NCBI GenBank assembly: GCA_041568335.1
Contig: JBFFZZ010000161.1
Location: 1-7,010 of the forward strand
Source of the DNA: WVWW01 sp041568335
Lineage (GTDB): Bacteria; Acidobacteriota; Polarisedimenticolia; Polarisedimenticolales; Polarisedimenticolaceae
DNA length: 7,010 nt
Direction: 5' to 3'
Shown here: positions 1-6,499 of the stretch, piece after piece
Position numbering within the stretch: the stretch's first letter is position 1
Layout: each line of letters opens with the position of its first letter
The notes under the pieces: generated by a model
What the model was told of the DNA's origin: nothing
Seen by the model: only the letters and a program-made list of their open reading frames with translations
Databases searched by the model: none
Program-made: the position numbers and the translations under genes

Positions 1-473
1 TGTTGATCATCCTGTTGCTCGTCTGGCAGTTCGACTCGCTCCGCAAGCCGGTGATCATCCTGGTCGCCGTGCCCCTGGCGATGATCGGCGTGGTCCTCGG
101 GCTGATCGTCCTGCGCAGCTACTTCGGCTTCATGACGCTGCTCGGGATCGTTTCGCTGGCGGGGATCGTGATCAACAACGCGATCGTGTTGATCGATCGG
201 ATCGAGCTGGAGATCCGGGAGAACGGGCTGACACCGGGTCGCGCGATCGTCGAGGCGGGCCAACGGCGGTTGCGCCCGATCCTGCTGACCACCGTCACGA
301 CGCTGGGCGGGATGATCCCCCTTTACCTCGGTGGGGGGCCGATGTTCGAGCCGATGGCCGTGGCGATCATGTTCGGTCTGCTCGTCTCGACCGTGCTCAC
401 GCTGGGCGTGGTCCCCGTGCTTTACGCGCTGCTGTTCCGGGTTCGTGTGACCGCCGCCGACTTCGAGTTCTGA
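1..473 (+). CDS. RND (AcrB/HAE1-type) efflux permease, C-terminal fragment
   Basis: This is the last 156 or so residues of a resistance-nodulation-division inner-membrane pump, which exports small molecules using the proton gradient, normally with a periplasmic adaptor and an outer-membrane channel. The frame is already open at base 1, so the TTG at 3-5 is an internal leucine codon, not a start. Full family members are about 1,000-1,050 aa. Visible hallmarks (fragment numbering) are the end of one membrane helix, then helices near 17-37, 42-65, 94-110 and 117-145. The family signatures GIVINNAIVLID (54-65) and RRLRPILLTTVTT (88-100) lie in and between them. The protein ends in a short tail, ADFEF, at TGA 471-473. 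Substrate class (drug or metal) cannot be told from this part. The gene converges on the hydrolase gene with a 5-base gap and no visible terminator. Family assignment is firm; partner genes must lie upstream, outside the window. Confidence 0.95.
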   Translation, partial: LIILLLVWQFDSLRKPVIILVAVPLAMIGVVLGLIVLRSYFGFMTLLGIVSLAGIVINNAIVLIDRIELEIRENGLTPGRAIVEAGQRRLRPILLTTVTTLGGMIPLYLGGGPMFEPMAVAIMFGLLVSTVLTLGVVPVLYALLFRVRVTAADFEF

Positions 474-478
474 GGGCG

Positions 479-1363
479 TTACTCCTTCGCTTCGTTGTAA
501 GCGCGTTCGATCGCTTCGGCAGCGGTCTGATCGAAAAACCGCTTGCCCGCGTCGTCGCGGCCGAGCCGTTCACGCCAGATGGACAGATCGATCTCGGTTT
601 GGGCTGCCTCGAGCGTCTTGCCCGCGGTTACCGCGGCGGCCGCCCCATCGACCAGCGCGCGGATGAACCCGGTGATCGCCTCCATCTGATTGCGACCCTC
701 GAAGACGGGGCCGTGGCCGGGGACGATCCGGTCGAACCGCAGCTCGGCCAGGGTCTCGAGCGTTTCGAGCCACTCACGCGGGTGGCCGTGCCCGACGTAG
801 GGCAGGTCGTCGAGCAGGTCGCCCGTGATCAGCACTTTCCTCCCGGGAAGGTAGACGACCGTGTCGCCACGCGTGTGGGCCCGGAAGTGCAGCAGCTCGA
901 TCCTCGGCGACCCGCGCAGGGTCATCGATTTCGAGTAAGTCAGGTCCGGCGCGTCGCGCCCGGGCACGTCCTCTGCGAGTGTCTCGTGACCGAGGAACGA
1001 CACCCCTTTCCCCCACGCCTCGCGGTACAGCGCGTTGCCCCGGGTGTGATCCTCGTGCCAGTGGGTGTTGATCACGAAGCGGACGGGCTTTGGGCTCAGC
1101 CGGCCGATCTCTGCGATCAGCTCGCGAAGGCTGTCGGCGTTCGCCGGGGAGTCGACCACGACCAGATCGTGCTCGCGCTCGATGAAAACCACGTTGGCGT
1201 CGTCGAAGCGGCCCTCATGGGGTTGCAGGGCGGCCCAGACGCCGTCCGCGACCTTCTGGATGGTCCAGTGGCCATCGCCGGTCTCCGAGGCGCCGGCCAG
1301 CGCCATGAGCAGCCACGGAAGAACCACGATCAGCACGATGAAAACGACACGACCCGGTCTCAT
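479..1363 (-). CDS. Exported metallo-beta-lactamase-fold hydrolase
   Basis: This is a 294-aa zinc hydrolase of the MBL superfamily. Residues 6-22 form a hydrophobic stretch after MRPGR, followed by ALAGAS, consistent with a signal peptide and a periplasmic enzyme. The complete two-metal ligand set is visible: HWHEDH (H101, H103, D105, H106), H163, D182 in TGDLL, and H217 in PGHGP. Asp at 182, not Cys, is the glyoxalase-II-like arrangement and argues against a subclass B1 beta-lactamase. The substrate is unknown; thioesters, lactones and beta-lactams are all handled by relatives. The same frame stays open upstream to 2101 through the protease gene, but the ATG at 1361-1363 is preferred: it has a GAGGAG ribosome site and begins the signal peptide. 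It is third in a unit with the CPBP protease (11-base gap) and the regulator, so expression is probably coupled to them. Superfamily is certain, exact function is not. Confidence 0.93.
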   Translation of the reverse strand: MRPGRVVFIVLIVVLPWLLMALAGASETGDGHWTIQKVADGVWAALQPHEGRFDDANVVFIEREHDLVVVDSPANADSLRELIAEIGRLSPKPVRFVINTHWHEDHTRGNALYREAWGKGVSFLGHETLAEDVPGRDAPDLTYSKSMTLRGSPRIELLHFRAHTRGDTVVYLPGRKVLITGDLLDDLPYVGHGHPREWLETLETLAELRFDRIVPGHGPVFEGRNQMEAITGFIRALVDGAAAAVTAGKTLEAAQTEIDLSIWRERLGRDDAGKRFFDQTAAEAIERAYNEAKE

Positions 1364-1370
1364 GAGTCTG

Positions 1371-1376
1371 CTCCTC
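1371..1376 (-). promoter_or_regulatory. Ribosome binding site of the hydrolase gene
   Basis: The minus strand reads GAGGAG 7 bases before the ATG at 1361-1363. The site overlaps the stop codon of the protease gene (TGA, 1375-1377), so ribosomes finishing the protease sit on it. This decides the start codon inside a much longer open frame. Confidence 0.8.
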
Positions 1377-2112
1377 AGGCCGCCAGCTCGGGCGCGGAGC
1401 GCTCCGGTCCGTTTTCCCTGGATGCGGCGTAGGCGATGCGACCGCTGGTGATGTCCATCACCGCATGCACCACCATCGGCGCCCACAAGGCGCCGGTCAA
1501 ACCGTAGAGCAGCGCGAGCATCCCGCCGACCGCGGCCGTGCGCGGGATGCCGGCCGGCCCCTGGTAGACGTGAGCAAAACCGAACACGAGGGAGGACACC
1601 ACCCCCGCGGCCCAGAACGGCGAGCCGAGCCACGCCATCAGGTAGGCGATCAGGTAGCCGCGGAAGACGATTTCCTCGCAGATTCCCGCGGTGACCGACA
1701 CGGCGTCGAACGTCCGGCTTTCCTTCGAGGTGTGCGGAAGGATGAAGGTCAACTTGGCGAGCTGCTGACGGAACTTTTCCTGACTCTCGGGGTTCCGGAC
1801 GACGGAACGCATCTGCCAGACGAGACCCACACAAACGGCGACGGCCAGCGCGTAGCCGGCCCAGGCAAGACCGCCGCCGCGGAGGGTCAATCCGATCTCC
1901 GCGCCGCTCCGGCCCAGGGCGAACCAGCCGATCAACAGGGCGATCGCGATGATCCATTCCTCGCCGATGACCTTCTGATAGAGCTTCATGCGTAGCTCGG
2001 TGCGACCGGCGCGGATCTGCGCGGCCTTCTTTTTCATCGCGAAGTAATCCCAGATGGGAAACACGGCCGCGAGAAGGACGAAGACGATGTGATCGATCCA
2101 AATGGGCGTCAT
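1375..2112 (-). CDS. CPBP-family intramembrane metalloprotease
   Basis: This 245-aa polytopic membrane protein carries the motifs of the CPBP (CAAX protease and bacteriocin-processing/immunity; ABI/Rce1) family: CEEIVFR with E146, E147 and R151; FGFAH with F177 and H181; and HAVMD with H216 and D220. These glutamates and histidines are the presumed catalytic/metal residues, so the protein should be active. Hydrophobic segments lie near 7-24, 53-66, 82-100, 138-160, 164-181 and 190-215, with a charged, probably cytoplasmic, loop at 101-135. Bacterial members process peptides, mature prenylated-like substrates or give bacteriocin immunity; the substrate here is unknown. The ATG at 2110-2112 overlaps the regulator's TGA (2109-2111) in an ATGA arrangement, indicating translational coupling, and a GGGAG site precedes it by 8 bases. 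The tail after 225 is polar and likely cytoplasmic. Confidence 0.92.
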   Translation of the reverse strand: MTPIWIDHIVFVLLAAVFPIWDYFAMKKKAAQIRAGRTELRMKLYQKVIGEEWIIAIALLIGWFALGRSGAEIGLTLRGGGLAWAGYALAVAVCVGLVWQMRSVVRNPESQEKFRQQLAKLTFILPHTSKESRTFDAVSVTAGICEEIVFRGYLIAYLMAWLGSPFWAAGVVSSLVFGFAHVYQGPAGIPRTAAVGGMLALLYGLTGALWAPMVVHAVMDITSGRIAYAASRENGPERSAPELAA

Positions 2113-2714
2113 GGTTGAGTCTCCCGGTTACGCAGTGGCATCAAGGCCACGGTGAAGGACACGAACGAGTCGTCCGGGGACGGCTCGTGACTTTGATGGG
2201 AACGCGACAGCAGTTTCTCGATGCCGCGCAAGAGCTTGTTCAACTCGGCAAGGTCTTTCTTGGGTAGCCTGCAGTGGATCCGCGCGCCAAACACGTTGCG
2301 GTACGGGCCGGCGCTCTTGGACTTCGGGTTGGTGAACGCCGCCTTCATGTCGCGCTCGGCCATGCGGAAGGCGGTGGCCATGGTCTTCAACGACATCGCG
2401 GCGACGTCCTCCCCGGCTTCCCGGGGTGCCTCCATCTTGAACAGGTCGGCGACGGGAACGAAAAGCGCCTCGGGTCGGCGGCCGGATTGCTTCTTGCCGA
2501 CGCGTTTCAGAAGCCCCGCCTTCTCCAGCACACGCACGTGGTAGTGGATTGCCGTCGCCGGGCGCCCCATACGCTCGGCGATCGTGGCCACGGACATCGG
2601 GCCCCCGTCGGCGAACAGGCCGATCATCTCCATCCGGATCGGGGAGGAGATGGCCCGGCGCTGCTCCTCCTCGCGGATGATGAAAACCTTGGGTTTTCGC
2701 GCTTTTGTGTTCAT
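2109..2714 (-). CDS. ArsR-like winged-helix transcriptional regulator
   Basis: This 201-aa DNA-binding protein has an N-terminal winged helix-turn-helix of the ArsR/HTH_20 type. The pattern is REEEQRRAISSPIRMEMIGL (15-34), then SVATIAERMG (41-50), the recognition helix ATAIHYHVRVLEKAGLL (53-69), and a wing with GRRPEALF (78-85). Residues 105-201 form a family-unassigned helical and beta C-terminal part that may be the dimerisation or sensing domain; there is no Cys-rich ArsR metal site. Cys148 is the only cysteine noticed. The ATG at 2712-2714 is chosen; a TTG two codons upstream is possible, but it would start almost inside the -10 box. No Shine-Dalgarno is visible and the transcript may be leaderless. 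First gene of the unit with protease and hydrolase, and divergent from the sigma gene, so autoregulation from the intervening AT-rich palindromes is a natural inference. Confidence 0.9.
   Translation of the reverse strand: MNTKARKPKVFIIREEEQRRAISSPIRMEMIGLFADGGPMSVATIAERMGRPATAIHYHVRVLEKAGLLKRVGKKQSGRRPEALFVPVADLFKMEAPREAGEDVAAMSLKTMATAFRMAERDMKAAFTNPKSKSAGPYRNVFGARIHCRLPKKDLAELNKLLRGIEKLLSRSHQSHEPSPDDSFVSFTVALMPLRNRETQP
2121..2125 (-). promoter_or_regulatory. Ribosome binding site of the CPBP protease gene
   Basis: GGGAG on the minus strand, 8 bases before the ATG at 2110-2112 and inside the 3' end of the regulator gene. It supports both the start choice and reinitiation from the overlapping ATGA junction. 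Confidence 0.65.
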
Positions 2715-2718
2715 ATTC

Positions 2719-2737
2719 AAAAATATACTCTATTTTT
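2719..2737. promoter_or_regulatory. Palindrome over the regulator -10 box, candidate operator
   Basis: AAAAATATACTCTATTTTT has perfect 7-base arms (AAAAATA / TATTTTT) around a 5-base centre. It covers the putative -10 box of the regulator promoter (2722-2727), where a bound dimer would block transcription. Dimeric winged-helix proteins bind such sites near their own promoters. The arms are pure A/T, so compositional chance is a real alternative. Confidence 0.4.
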
Positions 2738-2750
2738 AATTTAAAAACAA
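2722..2750 (-). promoter_or_regulatory. Putative promoter of the regulator-protease-hydrolase unit
   Basis: On the minus strand a TTGTTT box (2745-2750, 3 of 6 consensus) is followed after 17 bases by TATATT (2722-2727, 5 of 6 consensus). The box ends 7 bases before the ATG at 2714, so transcription would begin at or next to the start codon. This fits the absence of a Shine-Dalgarno site. The surrounding sequence is strongly AT-rich, so chance hexamer matches are easy; the call rests on correct spacing and on the mirrored arrangement at the divergent gene. Confidence 0.5.
2733..2747. repeat. Second AT-rich palindrome in the divergent promoter region
   Basis: TTTTTAATTTAAAAA is a perfect 7-base inverted repeat with a single central base. 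It overlaps the right arm of the 2719-2737 palindrome and lies between the -35 and -10 boxes of the regulator promoter. It could be a second operator half or simply A/T-tract DNA that bends or melts easily. Confidence 0.35.
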
Positions 2751-2758
2751 GATCGATT

Positions 2759-2784
2759 TTGAATAAATGGGCAAGCGGTATATT
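2759..2784 (+). promoter_or_regulatory. Putative promoter of the ECF sigma gene
   Basis: TATATT (2779-2784, 5 of 6 consensus) ends 7 bases before the ATG at 2792. The best upstream box, TTGAAT (2759-2764, 4 of 6), is only 14 bases away, which is shorter than usual, so the -35 is doubtful and an activator may be needed. A start at the ATG itself would give a leaderless message, in line with the lack of a ribosome site. Confidence 0.4.
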
Positions 2785-2791
2785 CCGTTCA

Positions 2792-3502
2792 ATGAGTCAG
2801 GGCAGTTTTCGCACCACGCGCTGGACCGTCGTTCGCGCCGCGCGGGCCAAGAGCGAGCCGGGGTCCAGCGAGGCGCTCGCCGAGCTGTGCGAGGCCTACT
2901 GGTACCCGCTTTACTTCTTTGTAAGGCGGATGGGTCACCACGCGGACAACGCGCGCGATCTGACCCAGGGCTACTTCCTCAATCTGATGGAGCGGGATTA
3001 CCTCGACACCGTACGCGAGGACGCCGGAAAGTTCCGCTCCTTCCTGCTCGCATCGATGAAGCACTACCTGGCCAACGCCAAGCGCGACGCCGCGGCGCTC
3101 AAACGCGGTGGGGGGCAAATGCCGATCTCCCTCGATGTCGACGAGGCCGAGCACCGTTACCGGCTGGAACCGGTCGACGAGGCGACCCCCGAGAAGGCCT
3201 ACGAGAAGCGCTGGGCGCTGGAGGTGATCGATCGGGCGCGCGACCGGTTGCGCAGCGACTTCGAGGGGGCGGGGAAAGCAAGGCACTTCGAATTGCTTTC
3301 CGCGCACCTCTCCGGTAGCGAAGACGGCAAGCCCTACAAGGCGATCGCGGAAGAGCTCGACACGACCGAAGCCGCGGTCAAGATGAGCGTCTCACGCATG
3401 CGCCGGCAGTTCGGCCGCGCGCTCCGCGACCAGATCGCCGACACCGTCGACTCGACCGAAGACGTCGACGCCGAGGTCAAGTACCTGCTGACGATCGTCT
3501 GA
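2792..3502 (+). CDS. ECF-type RNA polymerase sigma factor
   Basis: This 236-aa protein redirects RNA polymerase to alternative promoters. It opens with FRTTRWTVVRAA (6-17), the conserved N-terminus of the ECF-like factors that occur next to Ser/Thr kinases in Planctomycetes and related phyla. Region 2 spans about 27-100, with DLTQGYFLNLMER (56-68) as the region 2.2-like motif. Region 4 is at about 165-213, with the helix-turn-helix AIAEELDTTEAAVKMSVSRM (184-203). It lacks the sigma-3 domain; the linker between the two regions is about 60 residues, and with a 23-residue acidic tail (DQIADTVDS...) this makes it longer than the usual roughly 190-aa ECF protein. The ATG at 2792 is chosen because the family N-terminus begins there; upstream in-frame codons are A/T-derived and unlike the family. 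It is divergent from the regulator and convergent with the kinase gene (6-base gap), its likely signalling partner. No adjacent gene resembles a classical anti-sigma factor. Confidence 0.92.
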   Translation: MSQGSFRTTRWTVVRAARAKSEPGSSEALAELCEAYWYPLYFFVRRMGHHADNARDLTQGYFLNLMERDYLDTVREDAGKFRSFLLASMKHYLANAKRDAAALKRGGGQMPISLDVDEAEHRYRLEPVDEATPEKAYEKRWALEVIDRARDRLRSDFEGAGKARHFELLSAHLSGSEDGKPYKAIAEELDTTEAAVKMSVSRMRRQFGRALRDQIADTVDSTEDVDAEVKYLLTIV

Positions 3503-3508
3503 CCCCGG

Positions 3509-6475
3509 CTAATCGTACTCTTTGAGGAGGGCTTCGAAGCCGGGGTTGCCGCGAAGCGTCGGGAAGTCGTCGCCGACGCTCGAAGGACGCATGCCACGGT
3601 CCAGGGCTCGACGTAGCGTCCGGAGCGCCTCGGCGGTCTCGCCCCTGTTGGTCTGAGAGATGGCCTCGACGTAAAGCAGGTTGACGTGATCCTCCGGCTG
3701 GAACGCCCGTCGAACCTCCAGCGCGCGATCGATGAACGCGGCCGCTTCCGTCGTGTTCCCTTGCGCGCGCGCAAGCCGGTGGAGCTGGTAATAGGCCCTG
3801 GCCAGGGCGACATTCGTGACGCCGCCCTGCTCCGCAGCGTCACGCACCCGGGTCAGGATCTCGTGTGCCTCGGACATCTTGCCCTGGTCCGCGTAGGCGC
3901 GACCGAGATTGACGCCGATCGACGTGCGCCCGAGTCTTTCCCAGCCCGTCAGATTCGTGTCGACGATTCCTTGCGCGCGAAGCAGCACCGACTCGGCCTC
4001 GTCCGGTCGTCCGAGCGCCAAGAGCATCTCCGCTTGGTTTTGAAGCACTCCCGCGACCCACATGTGGTCGGGCCCCCTGGTCCTTTCTCGGGAGCGAACG
4101 ATCCGTTCGTAAAGTCGCAACGCGTCAGCCGGTCGCTTCCAACGATCGTAAAGCTCCGCGAGGCTGTTCAATCCGTTCATCACACGGTCGTCGTCCGGTC
4201 CGTGGGCCGCCTCCACAATGGAGATGCTCCGCTGGAAGGTCTTTTCGGCCTCTTCCCAGCGTCCCAACTCGCGCAACGCGAGCGCGACGTTATGCAACGA
4301 GCTGCCGATCTCCGGGTGATCCGGGCCGAAGATCTCCTCACGCATCGCCAGGCCGCGGCGATAGTGCAGTTCTGCGTTCTCGTAGTCACGTGCGTACCAG
4401 AACTGAGTGCCGAGGTTGTCGGCGGCGTTGGCCAGGTAGGGATGTCCGGCGGGGAGCACGCGCTCCCAGACCTCGGTGGCACGACGCAGCTGAACTGCCG
4501 CCTCGTCATACCGTTGCAAGACCGACAGGATGAGCGAGTGGTCGCTCAAACACCCCGCGTATCGCGGGTGCAGCTCACCGATCGCGCCGCCCATGATCGG
4601 GCATGTCCGCTCGTAGATACCGAGCGCCTCTTCGGTTCGGCCAAGGCGATGCACGAGCCAGGCCTTGTGGTAAAGCGCGGTAGCGTATTCGATCGATTCG
4701 GAACCGATGACCCGCTCCGCGAAGTTCACGGCACGATCCAGTACCTGTTGCGCCTCCTCCAGCTCGCCGCGATCGCGCAGCATGACACCGAGGGTGGTCA
4801 GGGTTTGTCCCCAGATCGGATTGTCCCGCAGGGACGATCTCTCGATGAGCTCGAGGCCCTCGCGCGCGGCGGCCAAGGCTTCGTCCATGCGGCCGGCTCG
4901 GCGGTGGAGCCAGGAAAGCACCCGAAGAGCCTCGATCGCGTTCGTGGAGTCGGTTCCGATGGTGGTACGGCCGCGCTCGAGGGCCGGTTCGAGAAGACGC
5001 TGTGCCTCGTCGTCAACCCCGAGGTTGTGGTAGACGTTGCCCATGATCAACATTAGGCGGGTTTGGACCTCGGGTTGATCGGTCAGCTCCGTCTCGATCC
5101 GGGCCGCGCCCTTGTCCAGGATCTCCCGCGCGCTGATCTCCTCGCCCTGCGCGATGCGAGGATCGGGTACCTCGAAGAGTTCCTGGAGAAAGCTGGAGAC
5201 TTCCTCGGAGGTCCGCGCTTCCCGCTCGGCACGATCTCGCTCCGCGCGGATGCGCCGGTTTTGAAATGCCATCACGGTCACACTGACGATGAGGAGGATC
5301 AGGACCGCCGCCGCGAGCCCCGATGCCAGCGGGTTGCGCGCCGCCAGCTTGCGAAGCTGATACGAGACGCTCGGCGGGCGCGCTAGTATCGGTTCCTTGT
5401 CAAGGTGACGCCGGATGTCGTCCGCCAGCTCGGCCGGCGAGCCGTAGCGCCGGTCGCGCTCCTTCTCCAGCGCCTTCATCGTGATCAGGTCGAGGTCGCC
5501 TGCGAGCGTGCGGCAAAGAGAAGACACGTCGGTATGACGCGACTCGGCCAGCCCGGTCGCTTGCTCGCCGAGCTGGCTGATCCGCGTGCTCGGCTTGGAT
5601 GGCTGCACCTCCCGGATCTGACGTCGCACCTCGTCGAACGCCGCTTTCTGCAGCGCGCGGCGGTCGAACGGAAGCGCACCGGTCAGCAGCTCGTAGAGCA
5701 GCACACCGAGCGAGTAGACGTCGGTGCGTGTGTCGATGTCGAACGGCGCGAGCGACGCCTGCTCGGGGCTCATGTACTCGGGCGTGCCGAGCAGCACCCC
5801 CATCGCGGTCATCGCGGAGTGCTCGGTCAGTGACTGCTCCGTCGCCTTGGCCACGCCGAAATCGATGATCTTCGGCTGCGGCTCACCGTCGATCTCGGTG
5901 ACCAGCACGTTCGACGGTTTGATGTCGCGGTGGATGATCCCGCGCCGGTGGGCGTGCTGCACGCCCTCGCAGACGCGCGAGAACAACGACAGCCGGTCAC
6001 CCGTAGCGAGCCGTTTACGGTCGCAGTAGTCCGTGATGGGCTCGCCGTCGATGAACTCCATCGCGAAATAGGGCCGGCCGGTGTCGGTCTCACCGGCCTC
6101 GAACACCTTCGCGATCGCGACATGGTCCATCAGCGCCAGCGCCTGGCGCTCGGCCTCGAAGCGCTTGACGACCTGATCGGTGTCCATCCCGTGCTTGACG
6201 ACCTTGAGCGCGACCCGACGTTTGATCGGCTCGGTCTGCTCGGCGAGGTAGACGAGGCCCATCCCGCCCTCGCCGAGCTCGCGCACGATCGTGTAGGGGC
6301 CGACCCGACCACCGGTCACGAGCCGGTGACGGCTAACGTCTTCTCCGGATTCCGAAGGCGCCGGTTCCTCGCTGCCGGACGACGTCTCCAGCGCCAAGCC
6401 CAGCAGGCAGGCCGGACAGTCCGCGCCGGGCGACTCCAACATCTTCCCGCACTTCGGGCAGCGTGCGTCCGCCAA
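3509..6475 (-). CDS. Zinc ribbon - Ser/Thr protein kinase - TM - TPR receptor protein
   Basis: This is a 988-aa membrane kinase of the PknB/Hanks type. Order: zinc ribbon (C6, C9, C20, C23); acidic linker 30-52; kinase domain about 60-340; one membrane helix about 383-404; short charged helix 405-430; tetratricopeptide-like repeats about 470-955; and a family-typical end (FPTLRGNPGFEALL, 971-984). All catalytic elements are intact: glycine loop LGEGGMGLVY (67-76), K91, helix-C E109, HRDIKPSN (182-189) with D184, DFG (205-207), GTPEYMSPE (230-238) and D252. The ribbon and kinase should be cytoplasmic and the TPRs outside, probably binding a partner or ligand. The start is TTG (6473-6475), supported by GGGGAGAG 7 bases upstream and by homology to the neighbouring zinc-ribbon ORF. 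It is convergent with the ECF sigma gene, 6 bases away, suggesting a kinase-sigma module. Substrates are unknown. Confidence 0.95.
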   Translation of the reverse strand: MADARCPKCGKMLESPGADCPACLLGLALETSSGSEEPAPSESGEDVSRHRLVTGGRVGPYTIVRELGEGGMGLVYLAEQTEPIKRRVALKVVKHGMDTDQVVKRFEAERQALALMDHVAIAKVFEAGETDTGRPYFAMEFIDGEPITDYCDRKRLATGDRLSLFSRVCEGVQHAHRRGIIHRDIKPSNVLVTEIDGEPQPKIIDFGVAKATEQSLTEHSAMTAMGVLLGTPEYMSPEQASLAPFDIDTRTDVYSLGVLLYELLTGALPFDRRALQKAAFDEVRRQIREVQPSKPSTRISQLGEQATGLAESRHTDVSSLCRTLAGDLDLITMKALEKERDRRYGSPAELADDIRRHLDKEPILARPPSVSYQLRKLAARNPLASGLAAAVLILLIVSVTVMAFQNRRIRAERDRAEREARTSEEVSSFLQELFEVPDPRIAQGEEISAREILDKGAARIETELTDQPEVQTRLMLIMGNVYHNLGVDDEAQRLLEPALERGRTTIGTDSTNAIEALRVLSWLHRRAGRMDEALAAAREGLELIERSSLRDNPIWGQTLTTLGVMLRDRGELEEAQQVLDRAVNFAERVIGSESIEYATALYHKAWLVHRLGRTEEALGIYERTCPIMGGAIGELHPRYAGCLSDHSLILSVLQRYDEAAVQLRRATEVWERVLPAGHPYLANAADNLGTQFWYARDYENAELHYRRGLAMREEIFGPDHPEIGSSLHNVALALRELGRWEEAEKTFQRSISIVEAAHGPDDDRVMNGLNSLAELYDRWKRPADALRLYERIVRSRERTRGPDHMWVAGVLQNQAEMLLALGRPDEAESVLLRAQGIVDTNLTGWERLGRTSIGVNLGRAYADQGKMSEAHEILTRVRDAAEQGGVTNVALARAYYQLHRLARAQGNTTEAAAFIDRALEVRRAFQPEDHVNLLYVEAISQTNRGETAEALRTLRRALDRGMRPSSVGDDFPTLRGNPGFEALLKEYD

Positions 6476-6482
6476 AACGTGT

Positions 6483-6490
6483 CTCTCCCC
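6483..6490 (-). promoter_or_regulatory. Ribosome binding site that fixes the kinase TTG start
   Basis: GGGGAGAG on the minus strand, 7 bases before TTG 6473-6475. It supports the non-ATG start. The 15 bases before this start match the 15 before the upstream small zinc-ribbon ORF at 10 positions, so the leader seems to have been duplicated with the coding part. Confidence 0.7.
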
Positions 6491-6499
6491 GGCGCTAGT

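Larger units (their letters stand above)
2715..2764. repeat. Outer inverted repeat framing the AT-rich divergent region
   Basis: ATTCAAAA (2715-2722) and TTTTGAAT (2757-2764) are perfect 8-base inverted copies separated by 34 bases. They enclose the two smaller palindromes and lie close to the start of the regulator gene and upstream of the sigma promoter. As direct protein-binding half sites they would allow looping or cooperative binding; no function is shown. Confidence 0.4.

Noticed and set aside
599..1432. A 277-aa plus-strand frame across the hydrolase gene
   Set aside because: It is antisense to conserved MBL motifs and has no family features of its own.
1364..2101. Upstream extension of the hydrolase frame to give a 540-aa protein
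   Set aside because: The extension is an Arg/Gly-rich shadow frame through the CPBP gene. The ribosome site and signal peptide place the real start at 1363.
2718..2720. TTG as start of the regulator
   Set aside because: It adds two residues only and would lie 1 base from the putative -10 box; ATG 2712-2714 is simpler.
2748..2761. Imperfect palindrome CAAGATCGATTTTG as a separate operator
   Set aside because: Two of 14 bases break the symmetry and it overlaps the outer repeat arm; kept only as part of the AT-island finding.
2705..2791. Upstream TTG start for the sigma factor giving 29 extra residues
   Set aside because: The added part is encoded by the AT-rich promoter island and is unlike the family N-terminus, which begins at the ATG 2792 (FRTTRW follows within six residues).
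3503..3508. Terminator between the convergent sigma and kinase genes
   Set aside because: Six bases cannot hold a hairpin, and no stem with a T-tract was seen around the junction.
3686..5056. A 456-aa open frame antisense to the TPR part of the kinase
   Set aside because: It mirrors GC-rich codon structure of the kinase, has no recognisable domain, and the sense frame has clear TPR and kinase motifs.
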